From Nemophila menziesii (taxonomy: Eukaryota; Streptophyta; Magnoliopsida; Boraginales; Hydrophyllaceae), in assembly GCA_029959085.1 (NCBI GenBank), contig JARWIR010000007.1, forward strand, positions 43,451,137-43,515,136: a stretch of DNA of 64,000 nucleotides, read 5' to 3'. Below are positions 1 through 13,426 of the stretch, one piece after another. Under the pieces are notes generated by a model. The model saw nothing but the letters and a program-made list of their open reading frames with translations. It ran no database searches and was not told the origin of the DNA. The stretch's first letter is position 1. Each line of letters begins with the position of its first letter. The position numbers and the translations under genes were made by a program.

Positions 1-1130
<1,130 letters not shown>

Positions 1131-1502
1131 GAGAGAGGGGATTTTATTAGCTTAATAATTAAAATGTGATTTATTTAAATAAATAGTGAAAAATGAGTGT
1201 TATAATAGGTAGGGATATTTTTATGGCCATCTAGTAAGAAGAATATGTAGGTTAGGTGTGGTTAGGTCTAGAGAGAATGTTTTTAAGATCTATTGGTCAA
1301 AAAAAATTAATTTATATTCTCAATAAACATTTAAAATATCAAAATAATTTATGAAGGATATTCTAATAATCAAATAGATAATATATAACATATATTCGTC
1401 TGTAAAAAACAATTGTGGCAATCTTTTAAAAAATGAGGGAATATTTCTTTTAAAAATTTGTATATTTATCAAAAATAAAAGATATATTAGAAAGGTTTCT
1501 CG
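1131..1502. other. AT-rich spacer between two hAT elements
   Basis: No gene or clear element is seen. It begins with the right target duplication of hAT copy 1 and ends with the left target duplication (gtttctcg, 1495-1502) of hAT copy 2. Confidence 0.5.
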
Positions 1503-4362
1503 TAGGGCTATAAATGAACCAAGCAGCTCGAGCTCGGCTCGGTGAATAGCTCGTTCGAGATCGGCTCGAATATAAACAAGCTCAAACTCAAGCTCCATTT
1601 TAAACTCGAGAAGTAAACGAGTCTGCTAGATGAGACGGGCCGACACTTCGGACGCCGCCCGGCACCCCTCTCCCCCGAGGATTGGGAAGGGGCCATGCCT
1701 ATCCATTGGGTTGATATCACATTCACGCTTCATATAATCGGACCAAGACAGAATAATAACCATACGCACCTGTATCACGGATATCACATGTCAGTAACGC
1801 ACAGGATTACGTGCCTCCCGTGTGGCTTAGGACCCCAACTTGTATCTCGAGTGAGAGAGAAATGTCATCCCGTGACGAAATCCCCCACTCAAACCGCTAA
1901 CGTCCTCGTAGCGGACTGCCTTTGCCGTCAATTGCGCCACACACCAAGCCCACCCGCAAGCGCACGGGCTGACAAGGATAAATCGACCACACCAAAGACA
2001 ATCAACTACGCAATTTGCCCCGCCACGCACTTGTATGTTACCACCGTCTAGATAATACCTCGCTTAAGCATGCATATCAACCAGTCCTTATTGCGGAAGC
2101 TCTTCAAGATCGACTCGCTAGCCTTATCATCCACAAGACCACGACAACAGCACTCGCAAGTAAGGGAGTCGGACCCACCTGTCCTCTGCGTACCCTTGGG
2201 GTTGGTAAGTCTACCTGACCGACCAAACCGGTATGCACCCCCGCATCCATCCCCATTGATGTCTCTGCCGGCTTGCTTCGACTTGACTACAACGAGTTCG
2301 CTCTGATACCAATTGAGACGGGCCGACACTTCGGACGCCGCCCGGCACCCCTCTCCCCCGAGGTTTGGGAAGGGGTCACGCCTATCCACTGGGTTGATAG
2401 CACATTCACGCTTCATATAACCGGACCAAGACAGAATAATAACCATACGCACCTATATCACGGATATCACATGTAAGTAACGCACAGGATTAAGTGCCTC
2501 TTGTGTGGCTTAGGACCCCAACTTGCATCTCGAGTGAGAGAGAAACGTCATCCCGTGACAAAATCCCCCACTCAAACCGCTAACGTTCTCGTAGCGGACT
2601 GCCTTTGCCGTCAATTGCGCCACACACCAAGCCCACCCGCAAGCGCACGGGCTGACAAGGATAAATCGACCACACCAAAGACAATCAACTACGCAATTTG
2701 CCCCGCCACGCACTTGTATGTTACCACCGTCTAGATCATACCTCGCTTAAGCATGCATATCAACCAGTCCTTATTGTGGAAGATATTCAAGATCGACTCG
2801 CTAGCCCCCATCCTCCACAAGACCACGACGACAGCACTCGCAAGTAAGGGAGTTGGACCCACCTGTCCTCTGCGTTCCCTTGGGGTTGGTAAGTCCACCT
2901 GACCGACCAAACCGGTATGCACCCCCGCATCCGTCCCCATTGATGTCTCTGCCGGCTTGCTTCGACTTGACTACAACGAGTTCGCTCTGATACCAATTGA
3001 GACGGGCCGACACTTCAGACGCCGCCCGGCACCCCTCTCCCCCGAGGTTTGGGAAGGGGCCACGCCTATCCACTGGGTTGATAGCACATTCACGCTTCAT
3101 ATAACCGGACCAAGACAGAATAATAACCATACGCACCTGTATCACGGATATCACATGTAAGTAACGCACAGGATTAAGTGCCTCTTGTGTGGCTTAGGAC
3201 CCCAACTTGCATCTCGAGTGAGAGAGAAACGTCATCCCGTGACAAAATCCCCCACTCAAACCGCTAACGTTCTCGTAGCGGACTGCCTTTGCCGTCAATT
3301 GCGCCACACACCAAGCCCACCCGCAAGCGCACGGGCTGACAAGGATAAATCGACCACACCAAAGACAATCAACTACGCAATTTGCCCCGCCACGCACTTG
3401 TATGTTACCACCGTCTAGATCATACCTCGCTTAAGCATGCATATCAACCAGTCCTTATTGCGGAAGATATTCAAGATCGACTCGCTAGCCCCCATCCTCC
3501 ACAAGACCACGACGACAGCACTCGCAAGTAAGGGAGTTGGACCCACCTGTCCTCTGCGTTCCCTTGGGGTTGGTAAGTCCACCTGACCGACCAAACCGGT
3601 ATGCACCCCCGCATCCGTCCCCATTGATGTCTCTGCCGGCTTGCTTCGACTTGACTACAACGAGTTCGCTCTGATACCAATTGAGACGGGCCGACACTTC
3701 AGACGCCGCCCGGCACCCCTCTCCCCCGAGGTTTGGGAAGGGGCCACGCCTATCCACTGGGTTGATAGCACATTCACGCTTCATATAACCGGACCAAGAC
3801 AGAATAATAACCATACGCACCTGTATCACGGATATCACATGTAAGTAACGCACAGGATTAAGTGCCTCTTGTGTGGATTAGGACCCCAACTTGCATCTCG
3901 AGTGAGAGAGAAATGTCAGCCCGTGACATCGAGCTCGCCTCGTGAGCTCGTTTAAAATTATGAATTATAAATTAATATATTACATACTTATAAATATATT
4001 ATTAAACCTTCAATATCAAATTGGATATTTTTAATTTCTTTGGACATTTAATTTTTTATTAATGTTATGTTTCATGTTTTTTCATACACACCCTCTATCA
4101 AATATCAACCGTTCATGAAAGTCTCATTTCAACCGTAAAAAACAAATTGTTCATGAGCACTCGACTCTAAAAAAGATTGTTCTATAAGTTAAACAAACAA
4201 GTTTTACCATTTCTGATTTGGATCATTGGAAGCTCGGGCTCGGCTCGTTTAAATTTGAGCTCGGCTCGGCTCGATAAATTTGAGCTCGGTTCGGCTCGAG
4301 AAATTTAACAAACAAGTATGTACATCTAGTATTCGGCTCGCCTCGTCTCGTTTACGGCCCTA
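1503..4362. mobile_element. hAT-type non-autonomous element (copy 2), split by a TRIM array
   Basis: The element starts TAGGGCTATAAATGAACC and ends TTTACGGCCCTA. The flanks gtttctcg (1495-1502) and gtttttca (4363-4370) match at 6 of 8 positions, so this is an older insertion than copy 1. The host halves 1503-1630 and 3929-4362 align with copy 1 and are separated by the LTR array at 1631-3928. Without the insert the element is about 560 bp. Subterminal GCTCGG repeats are shared with copy 1. Confidence 0.82.
1631..3928 (-). mobile_element. tandem TRIM-like LTR array: 4 LTRs, 3 internal domains
   Basis: The array is a regular LTR-internal-LTR series with a 684-bp period. The 247-bp LTRs are at 1631-1877, 2314-2560, 2998-3244 and 3682-3928. 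Internal segments of 436-437 bp lie between them. Read on the minus strand, each LTR starts TGTCACGGG and ends CCCGTCTCA. Each internal LTR-end is followed by ATTGGTATCAGAGC, the primer-binding site for initiator methionine tRNA, and each internal domain ends in a purine tract GAGTGGGGGATTT just before the next LTR. No gag or pol is encoded, which fits a TRIM. Open frames of 67-134 codons recur in every unit but show no recognisable domain. Outer flanks (ctaga and tcgag) give only a weak, 4-5 bp duplication. The middle and right units are nearly identical, while the left unit is more diverged. Confidence 0.85.
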
Positions 4363-4379
4363 GTTTTTCATACTGATTT

Positions 4380-6203
4380 AGCATCTTTTTTACTACTTTT
4401 CTCATGAATTCTTTATCAATAATTACAAGATCGAAATCTAAAAACATTCGCGAAACCGCACCCTATGATCTTGAACCCAGTAATAAACGAAATATACACC
4501 TTGAAGCCGCCACCGAACATGCTCCAGCAGATTCGAACAAAAAAAAAAAACATGCTCCAGCAGATTCAAGGAATACAACCACGTGACCTTCAAGGTAAAC
4601 AACTGAGTGAAATATTAATGCCAACAAATCACTTGAGGTTGGAAGGTGAACAACAGCTCCTTCTGCCGAGTGGAACAACAGTGCTAACAAATTAGCTTCT
4701 AAGGTTGGATGGTGACCTTTCGAATTATAACAATTTAAACTTAGTGTGTGGTGAATCTAAGGAGACTAAATCAAGCAACTTTGAGGATTTAGATATGGAA
4801 GTTAGGTCACTTTTTGTCAAAGGTTTGGGATTTATTTAATGCACAGCACATTTTATACAAGTCCCAATACAACTTTTATGGGAACTAGTAACTCCATTTC
4901 AAACATTAGTGAGCCATTTCTATAGATAATGAAATATTTGCAAGTCAAAGAATGTGGTCATTTTAGACTTAAAAGAGGTTCACCCAAAAATCCGTAAACA
5001 TGATTGGGGACTTAGTCGTCGACTTGAAAAGTCCGAATTTGACCAAAATGGATGAGGTGGATAAAGTAGAGAAGAGGAAAAGGGATTATAAAAATGTGCT
5101 TATGAATAATAGAATAGTTTAGGTGGGAGTGGAGTTCTTGAACTTAAAAAGAAATATTACAATTACTCGAGTAGGATGAGCTAACATTTGAACAAGGTTC
5201 CGTGTTTTCTCTCATGAGACACATTGTCATAAAGACGGTGACGGATGTGAATGATATCAGAAGAATCGTGAAAAAATGAAAGGTGGATTGTAATGTATGG
5301 TAAGAAAGCGCCCAAGTGGATGGTTTATCTTCAAATTCAATAAAGATAATGATCGGAAACTAATATTATCGTAGGAGGCATACACCTCTTATGGGAGGAT
5401 GGTTTGCTCTCCGGAATCTCAAAAAATTTCAACTTTGGTAATTATGAGATAATAAAGGTATCAACGTGGATTATAATAATAAATTGAGAAAATTTACCCG
5501 TGCAAGCGTGTACGGATCTGAGTATTGGAAAAATAGTCTCGTAAATTGAAAAATCTAACTAAAAAAGATGGGATTATAATGATTAGTGTGGATATTCTGG
5601 TATATGCGGGAATTCTTATCGAATTGGATACTAACAAGAATAGTAAAAATGTGGCGGAGCTCAATCATCTAAAGGAAGGGACTATTATCTTAAGGTAGAT
5701 TTCGAGAACTTACCAGAATGTTGTTCGAAATACAAGGCGTTACCGTCAGACATTGCTACTATTATAACGGAATTACGGAAAAGAATGGTAGGAATTATTA
5801 TAAGCATAGAGTTAGTAAGGGGAGTAACTCCAATTTTCAAGAAGGAAATAGGGGTGATGTAATAACGATTGAAAAAACCAGGATCAAGGCAAAATTAACC
5901 ATGACTAAAATGAGAGCTGTAACAAGGGTTAAACAAGGTTGGGTACCAATTCAGGGAAAAGGCAGAGCTGCTGCTACAAAAGCTTTACAGGAAACAGACA
6001 ATAGTAACAAAACAGCAACAGTTGTGATCATGAAAATGAGAGCTATAACGAGCAAAAACAGAGAGGCACGCTCTCCAGATGTACTTTTCCTGCGTTAGGA
6101 GCTGCTGCAGAACAAAGAAATGGTTGCAAGCTGAGCGAAATGAAGTAAAAGTTCTGGTACCTGCTGCAACACGAGAAAACGTAATGGTAACGAAAGACGA
6201 GAA
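4380..6203 (+). pseudogene. DUF4283-type retroelement ORF relic
   Basis: Degenerate plus-strand coding sequence. Near 4404 it opens with a lysine/serine-rich stretch (ITRSKSKNIRE). Around 5320-5490 it reads GWFIFKFNKDNDRKLIL and, after frameshifts, FGNYEIIKVSTW. Near 5580-5720 it reads LVYAGILIELDTN and then VDFENLPECC. This order is that of the DUF4283 domain of plant LINE or zinc-knuckle gag-like proteins, which have RISYARVLVEMD-type and KVEYE-type motifs. Many stops and frameshifts break it. The basic tail at 5718-6098 may be the downstream spacer. A Copia-type element is inserted at 6209. A second relic of the same family is at 48110-49800. Confidence 0.6.
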
Positions 6204-6208
6204 TACGG

Positions 6209-9200
6209 TGTTGGAAAATAACAATATCACTGGTATTAAAAATAGAGAAATGGAATTCCAAAAGTAAAACAAAAGATAATATTCAATTAAAGTAATACTA
6301 CACTATTACAATAAATTGAAAATAACGAAACTTACATGGAAAATACGAGAAAAAAACTATTACATGGAATGTAAAATGGTGTTAAAAAGATATTCCGGTC
6401 GTGCCGGTTATCTCTAACAAAAATTCTACTCTATATAAATATTATACTAGAATATTTGAAAGAGAAATATAAGAGTATTTCTAATTCTTAGTTTCGTTCT
6501 ACATTCTATTCTTTATTCTCTCTAGAATATTTTTTTTTTTTTCCTTTCTATTCTCTCTAGATTTTTCAATTCTCTCAAGAATAATCTTTTTTTTCTCCTC
6601 TTAAAATGAAAGTGACAAAGTCACTATTTATAGAAGAAAAAGCAAGACAAGAAAACCGTCACATTAATACTCATATTAAAGTCGTCCGTTTTTTCTTTAT
6701 CAAGTTTTTGTAACTCCCATAACAACTAATACATAAAGAACCATTAATCCATAAAGAAGAATAAGGAATAATTCTAATGGTTTTTTTTTCCAAATAATAA
6801 AGTGAGACTATTATACACAAATGGTATTTTTCACTTTTTCCAAAAACATGAAAGAATTAATAAAATAAATTCTCTTTATTTAAAAAATTCCAACAACACT
6901 CATGTTCTTTGGGAAAGAAGGTGAACAGGTTTCCATAAATATTAGCATTTGGGTGAATTGTACTTAAGTGTCAATATCTTTCGATTTGAATTGACACGTA
7001 GTGAAGTGAGGCAACCACCAAAAACATATCAAGTGAACGTACTCTTGAACTTGATAGTTTTCGATCGAGACCCTCACAGCACATACTCTACCCGACTGAT
7101 AGTTACAGATTCCTCAAACATCACCCTTTCCATGCACATAGGTGATCTCCAAGAGCGTCTAGCCTCATTAGCCGAACCTCTCGGATTTCGAGATAATTAA
7201 GAGCAATAAAGCTCATCCTCATTACGTGTCTCTCTAATTCAGCAAGTCCTTTCTCTTTAGGACCAACCTTACGGGTTATGAATTTTTGGTGATTCTAACA
7301 ACTCATCCCTTGGGAACATCAAGGACGTCTCCTTGTAATCATATTATGAGCAATATACAACAACCTCAACGGTGAATTCATCGAATCCGTCTCAAAAGGA
7401 CAACCACGCATGGCTATGAATTCATTAAGTATGAGGAATATAAAACAACCTAAACGGTGAATTCATCAAGTCCGTCTCAATAGGACCACCACACATGGCT
7501 ATGAATTCATTAAGTTTTAATTTGCTCATGTATGCACAATTTACATTATATGGATGAGAAGTTAGTGAATTATATAGATCAATAGTACATCTCTCGTACT
7601 TTATTAAATGAAAAAATAATAACTTAATGGTCACCACTTGAGTCTCTCTACAATATGGACAATACCAAGTTGGGTTTTGTTCATTAAGAGCATCATAATC
7701 ATTATAATTCTTTTATATTCATTAAGGGGTACACACCCCCCACAATTCTCTTATTAATGAATACTAGAATTATAAAGATTTTTTTTTTACTAGATATTAT
7801 ATCAACAGAGTCAAACTTTTCCAACAAAGTGAGACTAACTAAGGTAAATTCTATAATTTACTCAAATGAATTTTTCCTTAGGATCATCTTCTCCCACATC
7901 TTTTATTCACAAATAAAAATAAAAGAAGTAAGTCCCATTAATGAAAGTACCAAAAGTGGATCATGTCATACACCTATTATCAAAAGTGCAACACAAACTG
8001 ATCCATCTTTTATTAAGGTACTATTTCATTAGCAAGGTGGTCGTTTAAAAACCCAAAACAATTTTTTAAGTTTTCATAGTTTGTCCCCTTGACCAAAAAC
8101 CACCAACCCTTCAAGTTGCACTATATAGATATCTTCATCTATATTTTCACTCACATATAGATTTAACATCCAACTGGTGTATAATCATGTTTGTGAATGA
8201 TAGTTAGCGCAACAAGAGTTGAAGGGTGGTTGTATAAGTGAGTAAGGGTCAAAGTAATCCTAAAACTTAAATAAATATGGAAAAATAAGGTCTTATCCTT
8301 GAGTCGATTCACTTTTCGACTTGTATGGGACTAATTAGATCTTGTCGGGTCATTTCCCGGTGACATGCTTATTCTCATCAGAATCATCACCCTCGTGATT
8401 TTTCTAAACCGTTTCACGGATAGTCTTTATTGACTTCTCAACGACACACAAATAATATGTGGGGTTCGTCACAATATCCAAGATCCATCCCCTAACCACT
8501 GATTTAGCTTTCTTGAACCCAACTTTTAGAGCCAGAAACTTAGCATGTAGTTTTTTGGTATATTCCCCATTTGCCTCAATGGCGGAGAGTACCTCAAGAA
8601 CGGCAAGGTCTAGTTCATGTTGTTCAAGGCATATCAGTGGCTTTTGTGCCCAACGTTTGTAGTTGGATCCATTGAAAGGCTCCAACTTAGTCACGTCGGC
8701 AATGACCTTTGCATTCAATAATGAAGCAACTGCCGAGATAGGAAACAGCATTTCTAAAACAACCAGTGATATAAAAGTAATATCTTTTTAAATTGTTGGA
8801 AAATAACAATATCACTGGTATTAAAAATAGAGAAATGGAATTCCAAAAGTAAAACAAAAGATAATATTCAATTAAAGTAATATTACACTATTACAATAAA
8901 TTGAAAATAATGAAACTTACATGGAAAATACGAGAAAAGAACTATTACATGGAATGTAAAATGGTGTTAAAAAGATATTCCGGTCGTGCCGGTTATCTCT
9001 AACAAAAATTTTACTCTATAGAAATATTATACTAGAATATTTGAGAGAGAAATATAAGAGTATTTCTAATTCTTAGTTTCGTTCTACATTCTATTCTTTA
9101 TTCTCTCTAGAATATTTTTTTTCCTTTCTATTCTCTCTAGATTTTTCCATTCTCTCAAGAATAATCTTTTTTTTCTCCTCTTAAAATGAAAGTGACAAAG

Positions 9201-9475
9201 TCACTATTTATAGAAGAAAAAGCAAGACAAGAAAACCGTCACATTAATACTCATATTAAAGTCGTCCGTTTTTTCTTTATCAAGTTTTTGTAACTCCCAT
9301 AACAACTAATACATAAAGAACCATTAATCCATAAAGAAGAATAAGGAATAATTCTAATGGTTTTTTTTTCCAAATAATAAAGTGGGACTATTATACACAA
9401 ATGGTATTTTTCACTTCTTCCAAAAACATGAAAGAATTAATAAAATAAATTGTCTTTATTTAAAAAATTCCAACA
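6209..9475 (-). mobile_element. short Copia-type LTR retrotransposon, complete, internally deleted
   Basis: Two LTRs, 6209-6895 (687 bp) and 8794-9475 (682 bp), both run TGTTGG...CCAACA and differ by about ten substitutions plus a poly-T length change by eye. Perfect 5-bp duplications tacgg flank the element (6204-6208 and 9476-9480). The internal region is only about 1.9 kb. On the minus strand just inside the 5' LTR (8404-8751) it encodes a gag N-terminus with LEPFNGSNYKRWAQK, typical of Copia gag. Protease, integrase and reverse transcriptase are absent, so it must depend on a partner. I could not identify a canonical primer-binding site. Confidence 0.88.
8404..8751 (-). CDS. Copia gag N-terminal fragment
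   Basis: An open frame of 115 codons inside the short Copia-type element, beginning 42 bp inside its minus-strand 5' LTR. The motif LEPFNGSNYKRWAQK, followed by a leucine-rich helix, matches the start of the Copia gag core, where the first tryptophan block reads like F.G.NY..W. Full Copia gag is several hundred residues, so most of it is missing. It may still be translated but cannot supply particle functions alone. Confidence 0.6.
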   Translation of the reverse strand: MLFPISAVASLLNAKVIADVTKLEPFNGSNYKRWAQKPLICLEQHELDLAVLEVLSAIEANGEYTKKLHAKFLALKVGFKKAKSVVRGWILDIVTNPTYYLCVVEKSIKTIRETV

Positions 9476-9480
9476 TACGG

Positions 9481-9830
9481 GTGAGATGAGAGTGCGGTTT
9501 TTTCAAGTAAGTTGATCCTAGAGGTATTTTGATAAGATACCTCTTTTCTTAATAAATTATCTTTGGTCTCTTCTTCTACTTCTTCTTTAGGAATATATTC
9601 AAATTCAATATAGTGTTTCTTTGTATTTCAAAAATATAGAGATATTTAATTTGGATTTTAAAAAAAAATCTTGTGATATTCAATTTGGATTTTAAAAAAA
9701 AAAATTAAAATCTTGTGATATTCAATCCACATTTTAAATAATATTTTAAAATTTTATGTTATTCAAAAGTTTATGAATTTTATGAATTTTATTAACTATT
9801 GAATTTCATAAAATAAAATTTGAGAAAATT
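9481..9830. other. AT-rich sequence, no gene seen
   Basis: Mostly A/T runs with two near-repeats of ATTCAATTTGGATTTTAAAA around 9640-9700. No open frame, terminal repeat or RNA gene is recognised. Confidence 0.4.
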
Positions 9831-10340
9831 ACCTAAAAGGTCACACTGTTAGGATCCAACAAAACTTTACTAATTCTATCTCTTATTAAAGGCCACAAAC
9901 AAAATTAACACTATAAGCTAAAAAAACTAATTACTTTTATATCCTTTTTTGTTTTTTTTTCTCTTATATATACTAATTTATTAAGAAAAAAATATAAAGC
10001 CTAATTCATTTTTTTTCTCTCTCTTATCTACTCCCTCTCTTTCCTTTCTCACACGTAACCTTCTAACAGCTGCAAAACCAAAGAATCTCAAGCGAGTTTC
10101 CATGGAGTTGCTGCTTTTCCGAGCGAGTTTCCATGGAGCTCCGGCGACTAGGAATGAAGGAGATCCAGTAAGAAGACGATCTATCTCCAAGCTATCTTCC
10201 ATAGAGCTCCGACGACGAGGAAGGAAGGAGATCCAGTGAGAAGACGATCTATGAAGCTCCGTTCGCGTTCGTAACTAAAGCTCGTGTTTACCGTTCGCGT
10301 AGATCCAAACCTAATTCGAGTTGTCTTCCTCCATAAATGA
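9831..10340. mobile_element. possible MULE-type relic
   Basis: The left end (GAGAAAATTACC) and the order of AT-rich, CT-rich and GAGCTCC/GATCTCC-rich blocks resemble the GAGATAATTACACC end of the MULE-type element at 32518. A twofold GGAGATCCAGTGAGAAGACG-like repeat is visible at 10160-10250. I could not find the opposite terminus or a target duplication, so this is a tentative assignment. Confidence 0.3.
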
Positions 10341-10920
10341 TGTATATACTTTTCCTCCATTAATTATTTTAACCTCGATATGGTTGAATCAGTTTTACTA
10401 TATATTCGGGTTTTTGTTTATAGTGTTTGTGATATGGTGGTTACTTGTGCTGAGATTACGAGTGTGTTGTGTTATTTTCAATTGAGTAGTGAAGATTATC
10501 ATTGGTGGTGGAGAGCTTATTTGACAGCTGGATCTTCAGCGGTTTATTTGTTTTTTTATTCGGTTTTTTACTTTTTTTTGAAGCTTGGGATTAGTAAATT
10601 TATTTTAGGGATTTTGTACATAGATCAATAATAAGTTTTATTGTAGTTAATTAAATATTATTGTAGGTCTGCATTTTTAATTGTATTAGTTGCCATAAAT
10701 TTGTTCGTCGTTCACCGCCGAAATTAGATTATCAATGTTTGAAATTGGACCAATAAAGCTATTCAATTGTATCATCTGCATTTTGACTTACCTTATTCTG
10801 TTTCGTTCCTTTCCTTCTTTAACTTTTTATTTCCTTTCTGATTTTCTAACGTTATGATCTGGAACCGCAAAGGCGGCAGCCGCCGCCTTCCCCGACCGGA
10901 AGCGGTGGCGGGAAAGGGCG
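10341..10920. other. no gene supported
   Basis: An open frame of 83 codons at 10380-10631 is hydrophobic, with aromatic runs, and has no recognisable domain. It is probably chance in AT-rich DNA. The remainder shows no element boundaries. Confidence 0.35.
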
Positions 10921-12560
10921 GTTACTGGTGGTCCTTTGTGTGTTCTAAAAAATATGCAATAAGGATAAGAGAACCACAACCGCAAGTGTACGGTTGTCCC
11001 AAGTAATATAAGTGATAATACAGATTCGTTCTCAGGGACGGAATGGTTGACTCTAATGCTTATCAAATAGTAGTTAATTGCACGTAAAAACAAGTAAATG
11101 ATTTTTAGAATGTTTGTTTTGATTTTCTATAACTAAGGTAAATAATTAAAATACTAAATTAATGCAAGAATTAAACTAGACGCAAGAAAATAAAGTGTTT
11201 ACGCAAGATAGGAAAGACAGTATTTGAGAGACGCAAGGGTTTCACCTAATTATCATTCATTTCATGTCATGTTTAAGGGACAAATCGGTAAATATGCATT
11301 GGTCGGGATTCGAAATTCTCCTTACCCCCGTAGGGTGGACTAAGGAGCTACTCTCAAGTGCTACAAACACCGTCAGGGTGATTATCGTCCACTCTCAAGT
11401 GATTAAGTCTATTCTCCCCAATTGGCCATAGGTTTAATTAAGCTCGTCGGAGTCTCTAATTTCTAACCTACATTCATTAACTAGGTTCGTATCTAAACCC
11501 CCCGTCAAGGTGATCCAATCGCCACTAATTGGAATAGCCTAGATACTAAGTCCTAATACTGAGTCGCGAATTCAATAAAAGTAAATAAAAGCAAATTAAA
11601 GAAAAATACAATTTACCCAATTTGACTTCAATTATTAAAATCCCAAATCCAAACACATGAAATAAATCAAATTGGGATCAACCCATTATGCGTTTTCAAG
11701 CACTAATTAAGTTTAGCTCATAATTATTGAAAAGACAAAAACTAAAGAAATAATCGGGTTCATAATGTTTTACAGAATATAATAGAAGAACCTAATTACG
11801 GAGTTGAATTGGCTGAGAATTGGAGATATAGACAGTCTCCAGCTCTTGCTTCTTCTCTTCCTTGCTCTAGCTTCTTCTCTGGTGTCTGGCTCTTAAGCGT
11901 ATGAAATATTATGAAAAAGGTGTGTGAAAATAGAAGTCCAAAGCCTTTTTATAAGCTGAAAATCGGATTAGGGCTTTTAATAAGGATTAAGTGAATATTA
12001 GAAAAGCCAAGTCCACTAATTAAGCCCAAATCCCGTAACTGATGCACCACCTTCACTAAATCAGCTCTATACGGCTCGTTTCAACTCGGATTGACCTCAT
12101 TCTAGTTGATAAAGTTCCGCAACTCAATGGGCAACAATTCCTCTTCACAAGTCAGAGGCTAAATCCGCTCTTAGATGACTCAGAATCAGCAATCTTTATC
12201 AACTTTCCAGATTTGCAACTTCAAATTATCAATTCTTTCGGGATATTTCTTCTTGCTTTGACTCCATTACACGATCTTTGACTTTCTTCTTGGATCCCTC
12301 TCCTAGCTAGTATTCAAAACCTACAACTTTTCACTCACAACAAACCATATTACGCGCAAAAGTTTAATAAATGAAAAATACTAGAATTAAAAGAGAAAAG
12401 TCGATTTATTGCATTTTAATACAAAAATTCTATCTAAATAGACAAATAAACACCAAAAATGATGTCTCCCAAGGGCATAAAATTAGAACATTTAGGGAGA
12501 CATCAAGACCCCCAACTCAAACCTTTGTCGTCCCGACAAAGCAAAACTAAAAACAAGGGG
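10921..12560. mobile_element. LTR-retrotransposon-derived block, type uncertain
   Basis: The block near 10975-11050 (AAGTGTACGGTTGTCCCAAG, TTCTCAGGGACGG) has the style of the LTR and leader regions of large plant Gypsy elements. A short inverted pair (TGATGTCTCCC at 12460, GGGAGACATCA at 12498) sits near the right edge. No gag or pol frame and no flanking duplication were found, so this could be a solo LTR or a fragment. The Gypsy assignment is inference from style only. Confidence 0.35.
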
Positions 12561-12647
12561 AATGAAGTAGATACAAGAGAAAATAGAAGCTAGTAAATAC
12601 ACCCTAATGAAATTATAGGCTCTTAATTAAATACAACTCTCATAATT

Positions 12648-13012
12648 TATTGATCTCTAGTATCATATTTGCCAATACCATTGCTTCTAGTAAGAAAAAC
12701 ATCAACAACCCGTTGCTAATGATCCAAATTTCAATTGAAAAATTCAAATTAAAACCTCCTGAGTTTCATGTTCGAGATTCAGATATAAACGACTCACAAC
12801 ATTCTTATCTTTAAAAGCAACCACAACGAAAACAAAAATCAACAACAGTCACAACATCAAGTAAATTCAACCTATATTTCCTATAATAAATATAAAACAA
12901 TCCAAAATTCTTCACCACTAAGATTGTAAGAAATTTGCCATTTCATTGTTATAAATTTGTAATATACCTGTCCATCGGATACCGCGGAACTATCCGCAAA
13001 GTGAGCAAGAAA
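12648..13012 (-). pseudogene. DMP (DUF679) pseudogene, 5' part lost
   Basis: This aligns base by base with the 3' half of the DMP gene at 18613-19257. Shared blocks include AACCTCCTGAGTTTCATG and ACTCACAACATTCTTATC. Translated on the minus strand it opens with FLAHFADSSAVSDGQVYY, corresponding to FLACFTDSFKASDGQVYY in the intact gene. It then acquires stops and frameshifts and has lost much of the loop before the third membrane helix. The gene breaks exactly where a hAT-type element (13021-13426) is inserted, after the codons for the second membrane helix. Nothing homologous to the N-terminal half is found on the far side of that element, so a further deletion must have occurred. Confidence 0.82.
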
Positions 13013-13020
13013 CTATTGAT

Positions 13021-13426
13021 TAGGGCTGTAAACAAACCGAATCAAGCCGAATACTAGATGTGTAAGTTTGTTTGATAAGATTTACGAGTCGAGCTGAGTC
13101 GAGCTCAAATTTTAACGAGTCGAGCCGAACTCAAATTTTAAGGCTTGGTAACATATCAAACGAGCTTTTTTTGAGCCGATCTCGAGTTATTAACGAATAA
13201 TTTTTTTTTATAGTTTTAACAATATATTTATTGGTAACTAAACCATTAATTTACAGATTATAAATTTTTAACGAGTTAACGAACGAGCTCGAACGAACAC
13301 GTTTTTTAACGAACGAGTTCGAACGAACTTTTTTTTCCCTTTTTTATAAATGAACGAGTTCGAACGAGATTTTTACCGAGCCGAGCTCGAGCGGCTCGCG
13401 AGCGGCTTGGTTCGTTTACAGCCCTA
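13021..13426. mobile_element. hAT-type non-autonomous element (copy 3)
   Basis: The ends TAGGGCTGTAAACAAACC and GGTTCGTTTACAGCCCTA are inverted repeats with perfect 8-bp flanks ctattgat (13013-13020 and 13427-13434). The AGCTCG/GAGCCG-rich subterminal sequence makes it a member of the family at 370 and 1503. It is 406 bp long, non-coding, and lies at the broken end of a DMP pseudogene. Confidence 0.9.

Noticed and set aside
1631..3928. Overlapping frames of 67-134 codons on both strands and a possible Cassandra-type element with 5S rRNA
   Set aside because: The frames repeat only because the unit repeats. I looked for 5S-like A box, intermediate element and C box words and did not find them, so it is not called Cassandra.
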